From Bacteroidales bacterium (GTDB taxonomy: Bacteria > Bacteroidota > Bacteroidia > Bacteroidales > UBA7960), in the NCBI GenBank assembly GCA_007132865.1, contig SLNU01000031.1, positions 1 through 36,605 on the forward strand: 36,605 nucleotides of DNA, read 5' to 3'. A program made the translations under genes and the position numbers. The notes beneath the pieces were generated by a model, which ran no database searches, was not told where the DNA came from, and saw only the letters and a program-made list of their open reading frames with translations. This document shows positions 24,620 through 32,003 of this stretch, piece after piece. How positions within the stretch are numbered: the first letter of the stretch is position 1; the number at the start of each line of letters is the position of its first letter.

Positions 24620-27508
24620 ATGAATCGTCTTTTCTTTTTCATAAGCCTTCTCGTTTTTTCCATATCCCTTTCTGCGCAGCCTGGCGGGCAAAGGCCCGGC
24701 GGGCAAACCGGGCAGCGTCAGTCAGGCGACCAGGCAGAGGTCCTGGTCTCAGGATACGTGAAGGACAGCTCAGACAACACCTCCCTGCCTGGCGCCCACG
24801 TTTCACTGATGCATTTTCGGGACTCTACCAGGGTATATCGGGCCACCACCGATCCTGATGGCAAATTTTCAATAAGGGTTTTACGGGGCAGGTATTATAT
24901 TGGAGCGAGCTTTGTGGGTTACCAGTCGTTGGTACTTGCCGAACCCATTGCCGCCAACCAGGCAGAGAACGTAGTGGAGGACCTGAAACTGACCCCTGGT
25001 TCATTGCTCGACGAGGTGCAGATCACCGGTGAACGCCCCAGCGTTTTGGTCCGCGGCGATACATTGGACTTTGATGCACGGGCCTTCCGCTTGAATCCCG
25101 ACGCCAGTGCAGAGGACCTGATCCGCCGTATGGCGGGGATTACCGTCCAGGATGGGGCAGTCACCGCACAGGGTGAGGAGGTTCGCCGGGTATTCGTAGA
25201 CGGAAGGGAATTCTTTGGGGATGACCCCTCCATCGCCCTGCGTAACCTGCCAGCAGAGGTCATCGAACGCATCGAAGTGTACGACCAGATGAGCGACCAG
25301 TCGGAGTTGACGGGATTTGACGATGGGGAAAGGAGCAAGACCATCAATATCGTGACCCGGCTGGATACTAGAAGTGGTCAGTTTGGCCGGGCATATTCCG
25401 GGTACGGAGCGGATGAGCGCTACCAGGCCGGACTGGTCACGAACATCTTCCACAACGATGCACGGATCTCCATCCTGGGAATGACCAACAACATCAACGA
25501 ACAGAATTTCACCCGGGAGGACTTCCAAAGCTTCTTCGGTGGAGGTGCACGCGGCGGTGGTGGCGGAGGCGGGCGCGGCGGTGGTGGCGGTGGGATGCCC
25601 ATGGGAGGCATGCCCATGGGGGATTTTCGGGGTGGCAACCGCCCCGGGTTCAATACGACGCACGCACTTGGACTCAATCTCAGCAATTCATGGAACGACA
25701 AGCTGAATGTTTCCGGGAGCTATTTTATGAACATCTCCGACAACATCACCAACCAATTCACCGACCGGCAATACTTCCTGGATGACATCAGCTCCCAGCT
25801 ATACCGGGAAAACTCGGAAGAAAACAGCCGCAGCAACAACCACCGGTTTTCGATGCGGATGAACTACGACATAGACGAACGGAATTCCATCCGTTTCACG
25901 CCAAGGGGCTCCATACAGAACAACAATTCAGACAGCTATTTCAACGCCTTCAATGCCTTGGGCGACAATGTCCTGCTGAGCCAGTCAGAAACCGGATATG
26001 ACTCCGATCTTTCAGGCTATAATTATTCAGGCTCCCTGCTTTACAGGCGGCAGTTTGAAAAGCGGGGCAGGACGGCTTCGATCAACATGAGCTCCAATGC
26101 CAACAACAACCAAAACCTGTACTTCCTGGATGCCCTCAACGAATATTTCAGTGAAGGGGAGACCGATCCGGCCAATGAGAATGTGGTCAGTGACTATTTG
26201 AACCAACGATCCGACTCTGAAACCATTAACAATACCATCTCTTCCAATATCAGCTATACCGAGCCTTTTGGGGAGAGGGGCCTGGTGCAGGTCAGCTACA
26301 ACATCTCAAGGGCCCGCAGGGAAACCGACCGGGTGACCCACAGCTGGGACGATGAACTGGATGTGTATGGATTGTTCGAGCCTGAGCTCTCCAACAGACT
26401 CCAAAGCAATTACCTGACCCAAAGGGGCCAGATCGGTTACAGCTACCGCCAGGATAGGCTGAATATGACCTTTGAATTGGGATACCAGCACGCAGAATTA
26501 AATGCCGACCAGGAATTTCCCTATGCGACGACCATTAACCGTACTTTTCAGAACGTATTGCCCGGTTTCCGGCTGAACTACAATATTGCCCGTGGGAAAT
26601 CCCTGCGCTTCAATTACCGGACCAGTACCAGTGCCCCTTCGGTCAACCAGCTGCAGGATGTGGTGGACAACTCCAACCCGATGTTGCTTTCTTCGGGGAA
26701 TCCGAACCTCAACCACAGCTATTCCCACTTCTTCATGGGGCGATTCAACACCACGAATACCGAGAAACTGACCACCTTCTTTGCCTTTTTGATGGGGAAC
26801 TTCTCAAGCGGTTACATCGGCAATTCTACTACCATTGCATTGAATGACACCATTTTGCCTGGCGGAACTGAGCTCAGGAAAGGGACCCAATATTCTTTGC
26901 CGATGAACATGGATGGCTTTGCCAACCTCCGTTCCAACCTTACTTATGGCTTCCCGCTGAGGTTCATTAAGAGCAATATCAACATGAGCTCAAGACTTTC
27001 CTATTTGCGGACCCCAAGCATGATCAACGGGCAGACCAATTTTGCGAACAGTTACACCATGGGAGGGGGGATCGACCTGAGCAGCAATGTGAGCCGCAAC
27101 GTGGACTTTACCCTTTCGTACAACGCCAATTACAACATCGTTGAAAACACGATGCGCCCACAACTCGACAATACTTACTACCTGCAGACCACCGGGGCGC
27201 GGTTCAGTTTTATCTTTCTGGATAAATGGGTGTGGAGGTCGGATATCAGCTACCTGATGTACCGCGGACTCGGAGAGGATTTCAATCAGGACTATGCCTT
27301 GTGGAATATGAACGTGGGACGGAAATTCCTAAAAAACAATCTTGCGGAGTTGACGCTGAGTGTGTTTGACTTACTGAAGCAGAATGACAGTATCATCCGA
27401 AACGTCTCGGGCAATTACGTAGAGGACCTTCGTACCAACGCCCTGACCAGGTTCTTTATGCTGACATTTACCTATAACCTGCGTAACTTCAACGTACGGG
27501 AGGCTTAG
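24620..27508 (+). CDS. TonB-receptor-like outer-membrane beta-barrel protein
   Basis: This 962-aa outer-membrane protein is of the Bacteroidota OMP_b-brl_3/TonB-dependent-receptor-like type. A signal peptide (MNRLFFFISLLVFSISLSAQ) is followed by a Gly/Gln-rich linker. Next come a carboxypeptidase-regulatory-like domain (LVSGYVKDSSDNTSLPGAHV, about 45-130) and a plug-like segment (LDEVQITGERPSVLVRGDTL through DDGERSKTINIVTR). A long barrel follows and ends in FTYNLRNFNVREA. A loop near residues 305-335 is almost all glycine (GGGARGGGG, GGMPMGG). No SusD partner follows, so a SusCD polysaccharide system is not supported; the cargo is unknown. ATG 24620 is used; TTG 24617 directly precedes it. 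The stop is immediately followed by a heptamer array and then a terminator. Confidence 0.9.
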   Translation: MNRLFFFISLLVFSISLSAQPGGQRPGGQTGQRQSGDQAEVLVSGYVKDSSDNTSLPGAHVSLMHFRDSTRVYRATTDPDGKFSIRVLRGRYYIGASFVGYQSLVLAEPIAANQAENVVEDLKLTPGSLLDEVQITGERPSVLVRGDTLDFDARAFRLNPDASAEDLIRRMAGITVQDGAVTAQGEEVRRVFVDGREFFGDDPSIALRNLPAEVIERIEVYDQMSDQSELTGFDDGERSKTINIVTRLDTRSGQFGRAYSGYGADERYQAGLVTNIFHNDARISILGMTNNINEQNFTREDFQSFFGGGARGGGGGGGRGGGGGGMPMGGMPMGDFRGGNRPGFNTTHALGLNLSNSWNDKLNVSGSYFMNISDNITNQFTDRQYFLDDISSQLYRENSEENSRSNNHRFSMRMNYDIDERNSIRFTPRGSIQNNNSDSYFNAFNALGDNVLLSQSETGYDSDLSGYNYSGSLLYRRQFEKRGRTASINMSSNANNNQNLYFLDALNEYFSEGETDPANENVVSDYLNQRSDSETINNTISSNISYTEPFGERGLVQVSYNISRARRETDRVTHSWDDELDVYGLFEPELSNRLQSNYLTQRGQIGYSYRQDRLNMTFELGYQHAELNADQEFPYATTINRTFQNVLPGFRLNYNIARGKSLRFNYRTSTSAPSVNQLQDVVDNSNPMLLSSGNPNLNHSYSHFFMGRFNTTNTEKLTTFFAFLMGNFSSGYIGNSTTIALNDTILPGGTELRKGTQYSLPMNMDGFANLRSNLTYGFPLRFIKSNINMSSRLSYLRTPSMINGQTNFANSYTMGGGIDLSSNVSRNVDFTLSYNANYNIVENTMRPQLDNTYYLQTTGARFSFIFLDKWVWRSDISYLMYRGLGEDFNQDYALWNMNVGRKFLKNNLAELTLSVFDLLKQNDSIIRNVSGNYVEDLRTNALTRFFMLTFTYNLRNFNVREA

Positions 27509-27627
27509 TTGGTTATTGGCTATTGGGTGTTGGCTATTGGGTGTTGGGTGTTGGTTATTGGCTATTGGATGTTGGCTGTTGGTTGTTGGTTGTTGGTTAT
27601 TGGCTATTGGATGTTGGCTGTTGGGTA
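27509..27627 (+). repeat. Heptamer array 1: 17 units of TTGGNTR
   Basis: Exactly 17 seven-base units begin at the first base after the TAG stop of the beta-barrel gene (27506-27508) and run without interruption to 27627. All 17 fit TTGGNTR. There is higher-order structure: the four-unit block with variable triplets TTA, CTA, ATG, CTG occurs at 27551-27578 and again at 27593-27620. A rho-independent terminator follows two bases later, so the array lies in the 3' untranslated part of the beta-barrel transcript. Confidence 0.95.
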
Positions 27628-27629
27628 TG

Positions 27630-27667
27630 AAAAAGCCCCTCTTTCTTTCGGATAGAGGGGCTTTTTT
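27630..27667. terminator. Bidirectional rho-independent terminator
   Basis: AGCCCCTCT (27634-27642) pairs with AGAGGGGCT (27654-27662) around an 11-base loop, extended by an A-run on the left and a T-run on the right. The symmetrical A/T tails let it end both the plus-strand beta-barrel transcript and the minus-strand csp transcript, whose stop lies 40 bases to the right. Confidence 0.92.
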
Positions 27668-27706
27668 TGGTCAATCCTGACCTTTTTGGATAAGTTCAGT
27701 CTTAAC

Positions 27707-27898
27707 CTATGCGAGTTTAACGTTTGCCGCATTCAAACCTCTTCTGCCTTCCTGCAGTTCAAAGGTCACTTCGTCGCCTTCGCGTACCTGGTCGATCAGA
27801 CCTGTTGCGTGTACGAAGTATTCGTTATCTGACTCATCATCTTTAATAAATCCAAATCCTTTAATTTCGTTAAAGAATTTAACTGTTCCGTTTTTCAT
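27707..27898 (-). CDS. Cold-shock domain protein (CspA family)
   Basis: This 63-aa single cold-shock domain protein binds single-stranded RNA/DNA and acts as an RNA chaperone. RNP1 is KGFGFIK (13-19) and RNP2 YFVHATG (27-33); the start is MKNGTVKFFNEIKG. The length and both motifs are standard. The gene has a leader of about 70 bases containing an inverted repeat, and a promoter with both Bacteroidota elements, so it is probably monocistronic, ending at the terminator at 27630-27667. No Shine-Dalgarno site precedes the ATG; the upstream bases are A/T-rich. Confidence 0.96.
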   Translation of the reverse strand: MKNGTVKFFNEIKGFGFIKDDESDNEYFVHATGLIDQVREGDEVTFELQEGRRGLNAANVKLA

Positions 27899-27920
27899 AA
27901 TAATGTAATGTGTGTTAATT

Positions 27921-27950
27921 GGAATTAATCAACATACTTGAATTAATTCC
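27921..27950 (-). promoter_or_regulatory. Inverted repeat in the csp 5' leader
   Basis: GGAATTAAT (27921-27929) and ATTAATTCC (27942-27950) form a perfect nine-base stem with a 12-base loop. It lies in the transcribed leader of the cold-shock gene, starting 22 bases upstream of the ATG. Cold-shock mRNAs such as E. coli cspA are controlled by temperature-dependent leader folding, so a similar role is plausible. An operator for a DNA-binding protein is the alternative. Confidence 0.55.
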
Positions 27951-27971
27951 CTTTGTTAATAATAATCCCGA

Positions 27972-27998
27972 CAAAGGTACAAAAAAAAGCCTTAGCAA
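27972..27998 (-). promoter_or_regulatory. csp promoter (-33 TTG, -7 TACCTTTG)
   Basis: On the minus strand TTG (27998-27996) is followed after 16 bases by TACCTTTG (27979-27972), close to the Bacteroidota consensus TTG-N17-19-TAnnTTTG. Initiation is expected near 27967, giving a leader of about 70 bases. It is the only promoter candidate in the window with both elements near normal spacing. Confidence 0.58.
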
Positions 27999-28053
27999 TA
28001 CGGTTTTGCATTATTTTTTTAAAATATGGCTGTTTATGCGTTATTAAACCGGC

Positions 28054-28902
28054 TTACTCCCCTTTTTTTACCGGTTTTACCCCATAGTCGGATGGGGAAG
28101 CAGAGATGGCCGCACCGATAGCGGTGCAATATTCTGCATGTTTGGGGATGTGGAACTTTACTTTATACAGTTTGGAAAGGGAGTCCAGTATTTTTCCTGC
28201 CAGCGGGGCGTTCACCAGCTTTCCGGAAAGCACGATGTTCTTGTCACCATGTTGCCGCGCTGCGAAAATGGACATCATGCCGATGACCTGGAAAACCATA
28301 TTAAGGATGCCCTTGGTAATGTCCTCCTTGCTGGCCTGTTCACTCATCTTGCCGAAGTTTGAGGCGGTGATATTGCTTGGCAGGTTGCCGATCTCTGACT
28401 GTGAGATGTCTCCCACGCTAAGGTCAATGTTCCCCAGCCTCCCTTTGGAGGCAGCTTCCATGATATTGTCAAAGTTGGAGAGGTTTACCATGGCCTTTGA
28501 CAGTCCGAGTATTGTTCCGCCTCCGACACCTGTACCACCAAGGTGACTGATGCATTGTCCGTGGGCCTTTACAAAGGCCGTCCCCGTGCCCATGCTGACA
28601 ATAATGGCATTCTCCAGTCCGGAGAGGAAAAGTCCGCCGTATCCAAGCGCCCTGAACTCCGCAATTTTCTTAAGTGGCAATCCCAGCAGCTGGTCACCCA
28701 GAAAGGAAGCCCCTACACCGGTAATGATGACTTTATCAATTTCCTGCAGGCTTAGCTTGTGGGTGCTAAGGAACTTTCCCATCGCACCGGAAGCCGATGC
28801 CACCGGGTCATTGGCTTCCACCGTAAGCGGCTCCAGGATCTTGCGTCCGTTGATGCCGACAATTTTTGTGGTACTTCCGCCGATGTCAATGCCTATGGTC
28901 AT
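28054..28902 (-). CDS. coaW: Type II pantothenate kinase
   Basis: This ASKHA-fold kinase phosphorylates pantothenate at the first step of CoA synthesis. It starts MTIGIDIGGSTTKIVGI and has a VIITGVGASFL segment, VSMGTGTAFV, HLGGTGVGGGTILGLSKAM and NIVLSGKLVN, the pattern of type II (S. aureus CoaW/eukaryotic-like) enzymes rather than type I (CoaA) or type III (CoaX). The 282-aa length fits bacterial type II forms. All nucleotide-binding segments look intact. Type II enzymes usually resist feedback inhibition by CoA, at least in staphylococci. It lies upstream of csp on the same strand, but csp has its own promoter. A TAACTTTG motif upstream may drive it. Confidence 0.92.
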   Translation of the reverse strand: MTIGIDIGGSTTKIVGINGRKILEPLTVEANDPVASASGAMGKFLSTHKLSLQEIDKVIITGVGASFLGDQLLGLPLKKIAEFRALGYGGLFLSGLENAIIVSMGTGTAFVKAHGQCISHLGGTGVGGGTILGLSKAMVNLSNFDNIMEAASKGRLGNIDLSVGDISQSEIGNLPSNITASNFGKMSEQASKEDITKGILNMVFQVIGMMSIFAARQHGDKNIVLSGKLVNAPLAGKILDSLSKLYKVKFHIPKHAEYCTAIGAAISASPSDYGVKPVKKGE

Positions 28903-28931
28903 GCTTTGTGTTTTTAACTGGTTTGCAGAGG

Positions 28932-28939
28932 CAAAGTTA
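28932..28939 (-). promoter_or_regulatory. Possible coaW -7 element (TAACTTTG)
   Basis: The minus strand reads TAACTTTG, a TAnnTTTG match 29 bases before the coaW ATG, in an A/T-rich stretch. No -33 TTG at normal spacing was found. Confidence 0.38.
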
Positions 28940-29020
28940 TAAAATATATGGATGTGCCTTATTTATTGCTGCATTGTCTGTTCCACCTGCCGCAGCAATG
29001 CCTGTCCCTTCAAGCCAGCC

Positions 29021-30217
29021 TTATATCCCGATCTCCAACTGGAACATCAGGTTCCAGAAGCTCTTGTCTTCAGAATGCCCGCCTAAGTTCTCCTGGTGAG
29101 AAAGGTTCAACTGAAGCTTGTTGCGGTGCTTTACCAGGTACTTGGAAACTCCCAGCGTATAGATGTTTATATTTTGCTCCGTAACCATGTCCGGCACCAC
29201 CCGGGCATACCTGCCCGCCAGTTCGTACATGGATGGGAATACATAACTTAGCTGGGTGTTGATGCCTTTCCCGGTGAACACGTATGTGAGTCCGTCTCCA
29301 GTAGAAGGCAAGAGTGGCAAGATTTGCCGGGGCGTACTACGCCAGGCTGCCTCTGACTGCAGAGCCCAGCCCTGGTATTTTGCGATCAGGTCAATAAAAT
29401 AACTGTGTATATCAACTGGAGTCTCTAATGCGGCGCCTCGTTGACCGGCATCCCTTACTGCCATGTGGTTGAAGGAATAGGTGGCACCAAGGGCTAGTTT
29501 CGGACTGCTTTCCCTTTCCAGGTCGCCCTCCGAGAAGTCCCCGTCATTTTTAAACGGTCCGAGCGGCAGCAGCTCCAAGCGTCCGGTATAGGCCAATCCG
29601 TTGTCTGTCCGCTGCATATTCCTTCCTTCCCCGGTCGAGATGGATCCCTTCAGGTTGTAATGCATGCTCCCCAGGCTGTTGTTGTAATAGCCCATCAGTC
29701 CGAAATCCCTGTCGATATTGAAAATGGCGTTGACCAGCGAGCGGTCTGCAAATTGCTGCTGCCCGCTGGAGATCACCCGTTGCCTGTTTCCGGGGAGTTT
29801 CCCCTGGCCCATGCCGATGTAAAAGCGGTCTGAAAAGTTGTAAAATACCATGGCATCCCTGACAATCCCCGGGAAGCCCGTATTGTCCCAGTCCTGGTCT
29901 CCCCTCGAAAAGGAAAGCTGCAGGTAATAGGTCAGTCCGGATTTTCCCACGAACCCGTCAAAGCGAAGCCGTAGCCTCCGCACATTGGCTTCGAATGATT
30001 CGGGGCTGAGGTCGGAAGCCGAATAGGTCGTGATGCCAATCCGGTTCTGCATGCGAAAGCGCAGGTTGAGTCCGAAGGTGGAATCAGGGGCAAAGAACCC
30101 AAGGCCCTTGTCAAAATTGATTACCGCCCGTTCATCCACTTCTGTTTGGGCATGTAGGAAAACCGGCAGAAGCACGGCAAGGAAAGAAAGAATCAGTCTT
30201 TTGCGCAAGGAAGTCAT
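29021..30217 (-). CDS. Porin O/P family outer-membrane porin
   Basis: This outer-membrane beta-barrel protein of 398 aa belongs to the phosphate-selective porin O/P family. A signal peptide ends LPVFLHAQ. The mature part has GLGFFAPDSTFGLNLRFRMQNR, VRRLRLRFDGFVGKSGLTYYLQLSF and FYIGMGQGKLPGNRQRV, typical of the family's first strands. It has alternating aromatic/polar strands to the end (NLMFQLEIGI). It should form a trimeric channel; actual selectivity is unknown and the name is historical. It begins 47 bases after the lutA-like gene on the same strand, so cotranscription is possible. No Pho-box-like sequence was recognised. Confidence 0.9.
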   Translation of the reverse strand: MTSLRKRLILSFLAVLLPVFLHAQTEVDERAVINFDKGLGFFAPDSTFGLNLRFRMQNRIGITTYSASDLSPESFEANVRRLRLRFDGFVGKSGLTYYLQLSFSRGDQDWDNTGFPGIVRDAMVFYNFSDRFYIGMGQGKLPGNRQRVISSGQQQFADRSLVNAIFNIDRDFGLMGYYNNSLGSMHYNLKGSISTGEGRNMQRTDNGLAYTGRLELLPLGPFKNDGDFSEGDLERESSPKLALGATYSFNHMAVRDAGQRGAALETPVDIHSYFIDLIAKYQGWALQSEAAWRSTPRQILPLLPSTGDGLTYVFTGKGINTQLSYVFPSMYELAGRYARVVPDMVTEQNINIYTLGVSKYLVKHRNKLQLNLSHQENLGGHSEDKSFWNLMFQLEIGI

Positions 30218-30264
30218 GGAAAGCAGAAGGATTAAAGGATCCAGAAACGATATTCATCCCGGTT

Positions 30265-30987
30265 TTACCGCAGTCCGGCCGCAAGCAGGTCGGCGATGTG
30301 CATGGTCTTGATGGGCAGCTTGTGTTTTTTGATGTATCCATCCAGTTGCATCAGACATGAAGCCTCCGTCGACACGATGTATTCGGCCCCGGTAGCCAGC
30401 GCATGCTGTACCTTCTGCTCGGCCATGGCCGTGGAGATGGCTTCATGTTTTACAGAAAAAGTGCCACCGAAACCGCAGCATACGTCACTTTCCTCCATTT
30501 CCAACAGTTCCAGTCCGTCTACAAACCCCAGCAACTCCCTAGGCTCTCCCTTTAGTCCGTATTCCCGCAAGGCAGCACAGGAGTCGTGAAAGGTGATCCG
30601 GGCCTCGAACCTGGCACCAAGATCCGGCTTTTTCACCATATTGACCAGGAAGTCTGTGAACTCAAAGATCTTTTTCGAAAGGTAGTTGTTCTCGTTGTGC
30701 CAGGCTGAATTGTAGAACATTTCCGGGTAGTAATTCTTTACCATGCCGATGCAGGATGCCGAGGGTCCGACTACATAGTCATACTCCATAAAGTCCTTGA
30801 TGAACTTCTCTCCCAGACATTTGGCCTCATCCCAGAAACCATTGTTGAAGGCCACTTGTCCGCAACACGTCTGGGCAGGGTTGTAGGAAACCTTTACCCC
30901 GGCCTTTTCCAGCACCTTCACCATACTGTGCCCCGTCTCTGGCAAAAACTGATCAATAAAACATGGAATAAAAATACCGGTGTTCAT
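30265..30987 (-). CDS. LutA/LldE-like (Fe-S)-binding oxidoreductase subunit
   Basis: This 240-aa protein has two cysteine-rich CCG domains: IPCFIDQFLPE with TCCGQVAFNNG (about 41-51), and FHDSCAALREYG with VCCGFGGTFSVKH. That is the pattern of LutA/LldE, a subunit of the LutABC L-lactate oxidation complex, and of related heterodisulfide-reductase-type subunits. The cysteines are all present. The usual partners LutB and LutC do not follow; the next gene is a porin, so the partner genes must be elsewhere or the protein works in another complex. ATG 30987 lies three bases from a 30-unit heptamer array that fills the whole space back to rlmB, so no ordinary promoter or ribosome-binding site is present. 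Confidence 0.87.
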   Translation of the reverse strand: MNTGIFIPCFIDQFLPETGHSMVKVLEKAGVKVSYNPAQTCCGQVAFNNGFWDEAKCLGEKFIKDFMEYDYVVGPSASCIGMVKNYYPEMFYNSAWHNENNYLSKKIFEFTDFLVNMVKKPDLGARFEARITFHDSCAALREYGLKGEPRELLGFVDGLELLEMEESDVCCGFGGTFSVKHEAISTAMAEQKVQHALATGAEYIVSTEASCLMQLDGYIKKHKLPIKTMHIADLLAAGLR

Positions 30988-30990
30988 ATT

Positions 30991-31200
30991 TTGGGTGTTG
31001 GCTATTGGTTATTGGGTGTTGGCTATTGGTTATTGGGTGTTGGCTATTGGCTGTTGGGTATTGGCTGTTGGCTGTTGGCTGTTGGGTGTTGGATATTGGG
31101 TATTGGGTATTGGGTGTTGGCTATTGGCTGTTGGGTATTGGGTATTGGGTATTGGCTGTTGGGTGTTGGCTATTGGCTGTTGGGTGTTAGCTATTGGTTC
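30991..31200 (+). repeat. Heptamer array 2: 30 units of TTGGNTR
   Basis: Thirty uninterrupted seven-base units (210 bases) run from 30991 to 31200. Position 6 is T in all 30 and 29 of 30 begin TTGG; the variable triplets are mainly GTG, CTG, GTA and CTA. The exceptions are at the rlmB end: TTAGCTA (31187-31193) and TTGGTTC (31194-31200). The array starts three bases upstream of the lutA-like ATG and overlaps the last four codons of rlmB; the variant unit TTAGCTA provides the rlmB TAA stop. A 21-base superunit (triplets GTG, CTA, TTA) repeats at the left end. The G-rich strand is antisense to both flanking genes. Confidence 0.97.
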
Positions 31201-31921
31201 TTTGTCTTTGTGCTTCGAACAGTACTATGCCAGTGGCGACCGATACATTGAGGGAGGCGATTTTTCCCTTCATTGGGATGGAGAGGATTTTCCCGGCCAA
31301 TTTCAGGGATGCCGGCGAGACCCCTTTGTCCTCCGAACCCATGATGATTGCCACGGGTCCGCGCAAATCTGCCTCGTATATGGTTTCCTTTCCCTTTTCA
31401 TCGCAGGCAATTACTTCTATGCCGCACTCCCTGATAAAGGCAATGCTTTCCGGGATGCTGCTTTCCCGGCAGACCGGGATGCGGTTCAATGCCCCGGAGG
31501 ATGCCTTGATGGCTTCTGCATTGATGGGGGCCATGCCTTTCTCAGGAATGATCAGGGCATGTGCCCCTGCACATTCTGCAGAGCGGGCAAGGGCACCCAG
31601 GTTGCGCACGTCGGTGACGCCGTCGGCCAGCACCAGCAGCGGTGTCTCCCCCTGCTCGAATACCATCGGAAGTACCTCGTGCAGGGGCTGGTATTCTATC
31701 AAAGACCCAAAGGCAATGATTCCCTGGTGGTTTTTACGCGTTACCCGGTTGAGCTTCTCGATGGGCACCACCTGGAAGGGGATCTTCTCCCGGCGGATAC
31801 GCTGGAACAATTTTTGGAAATTATCGCCATGCAGGCCTTTCTGGATCAATACCTTCTCAATGGGCATCCCGTTTTCCAGGGCTTCCATGACCGGGTGGAT
31901 TCCGAATAATAAATTTTCCAA
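31187..31921 (-). CDS. rlmB: 23S rRNA 2'-O-ribose methyltransferase RlmB (TrmH family)
   Basis: RlmB methylates G2251 (E. coli numbering) in the peptidyl-tRNA-binding loop of 23S rRNA using SAM. An N-terminal substrate-binding domain (LLFGIHPVMEAL ... NHQGIIAF) precedes the SPOUT knot domain with DGVTDVRNLGALARSAE, IIMGSEDKGVS and IPMKGKIASLNVSVATGIVLFEAQRQR. All three SPOUT motifs are intact in 244 aa. The start is TTG 31921 (MENLLFG); no ATG is available at that point. The final residues TNS and the stop are encoded by heptamer array 2, immediately after the conserved FEAQRQR end. Confidence 0.95.
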   Translation of the reverse strand: MENLLFGIHPVMEALENGMPIEKVLIQKGLHGDNFQKLFQRIRREKIPFQVVPIEKLNRVTRKNHQGIIAFGSLIEYQPLHEVLPMVFEQGETPLLVLADGVTDVRNLGALARSAECAGAHALIIPEKGMAPINAEAIKASSGALNRIPVCRESSIPESIAFIRECGIEVIACDEKGKETIYEADLRGPVAIIMGSEDKGVSPASLKLAGKILSIPMKGKIASLNVSVATGIVLFEAQRQRTNS

Positions 31922-32003
31922 TGGCGGTGTGTTAATGGGGGTCTGTCCCCGGTTTGATTTTATGCAAATTTCGTAAAAAAAAGCGACCCCATGCAGGTTG
32001 CGA

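Noticed and set aside
24617..27508. SusC/SusD-type polysaccharide uptake locus
   Set aside because: The barrel lacks SusC hallmarks that I can identify, and no SusD-like lipoprotein or glycoside hydrolase follows.
30856..31251. Several overlapping reading frames through heptamer array 2, giving Trp/Leu/Gly/Tyr-rich proteins
   Set aside because: TTGGNTR units contain no stop in any frame on the G-rich strand, so open frames are a by-product of the repeat. They also run antisense into rlmB and the lutA-like gene.
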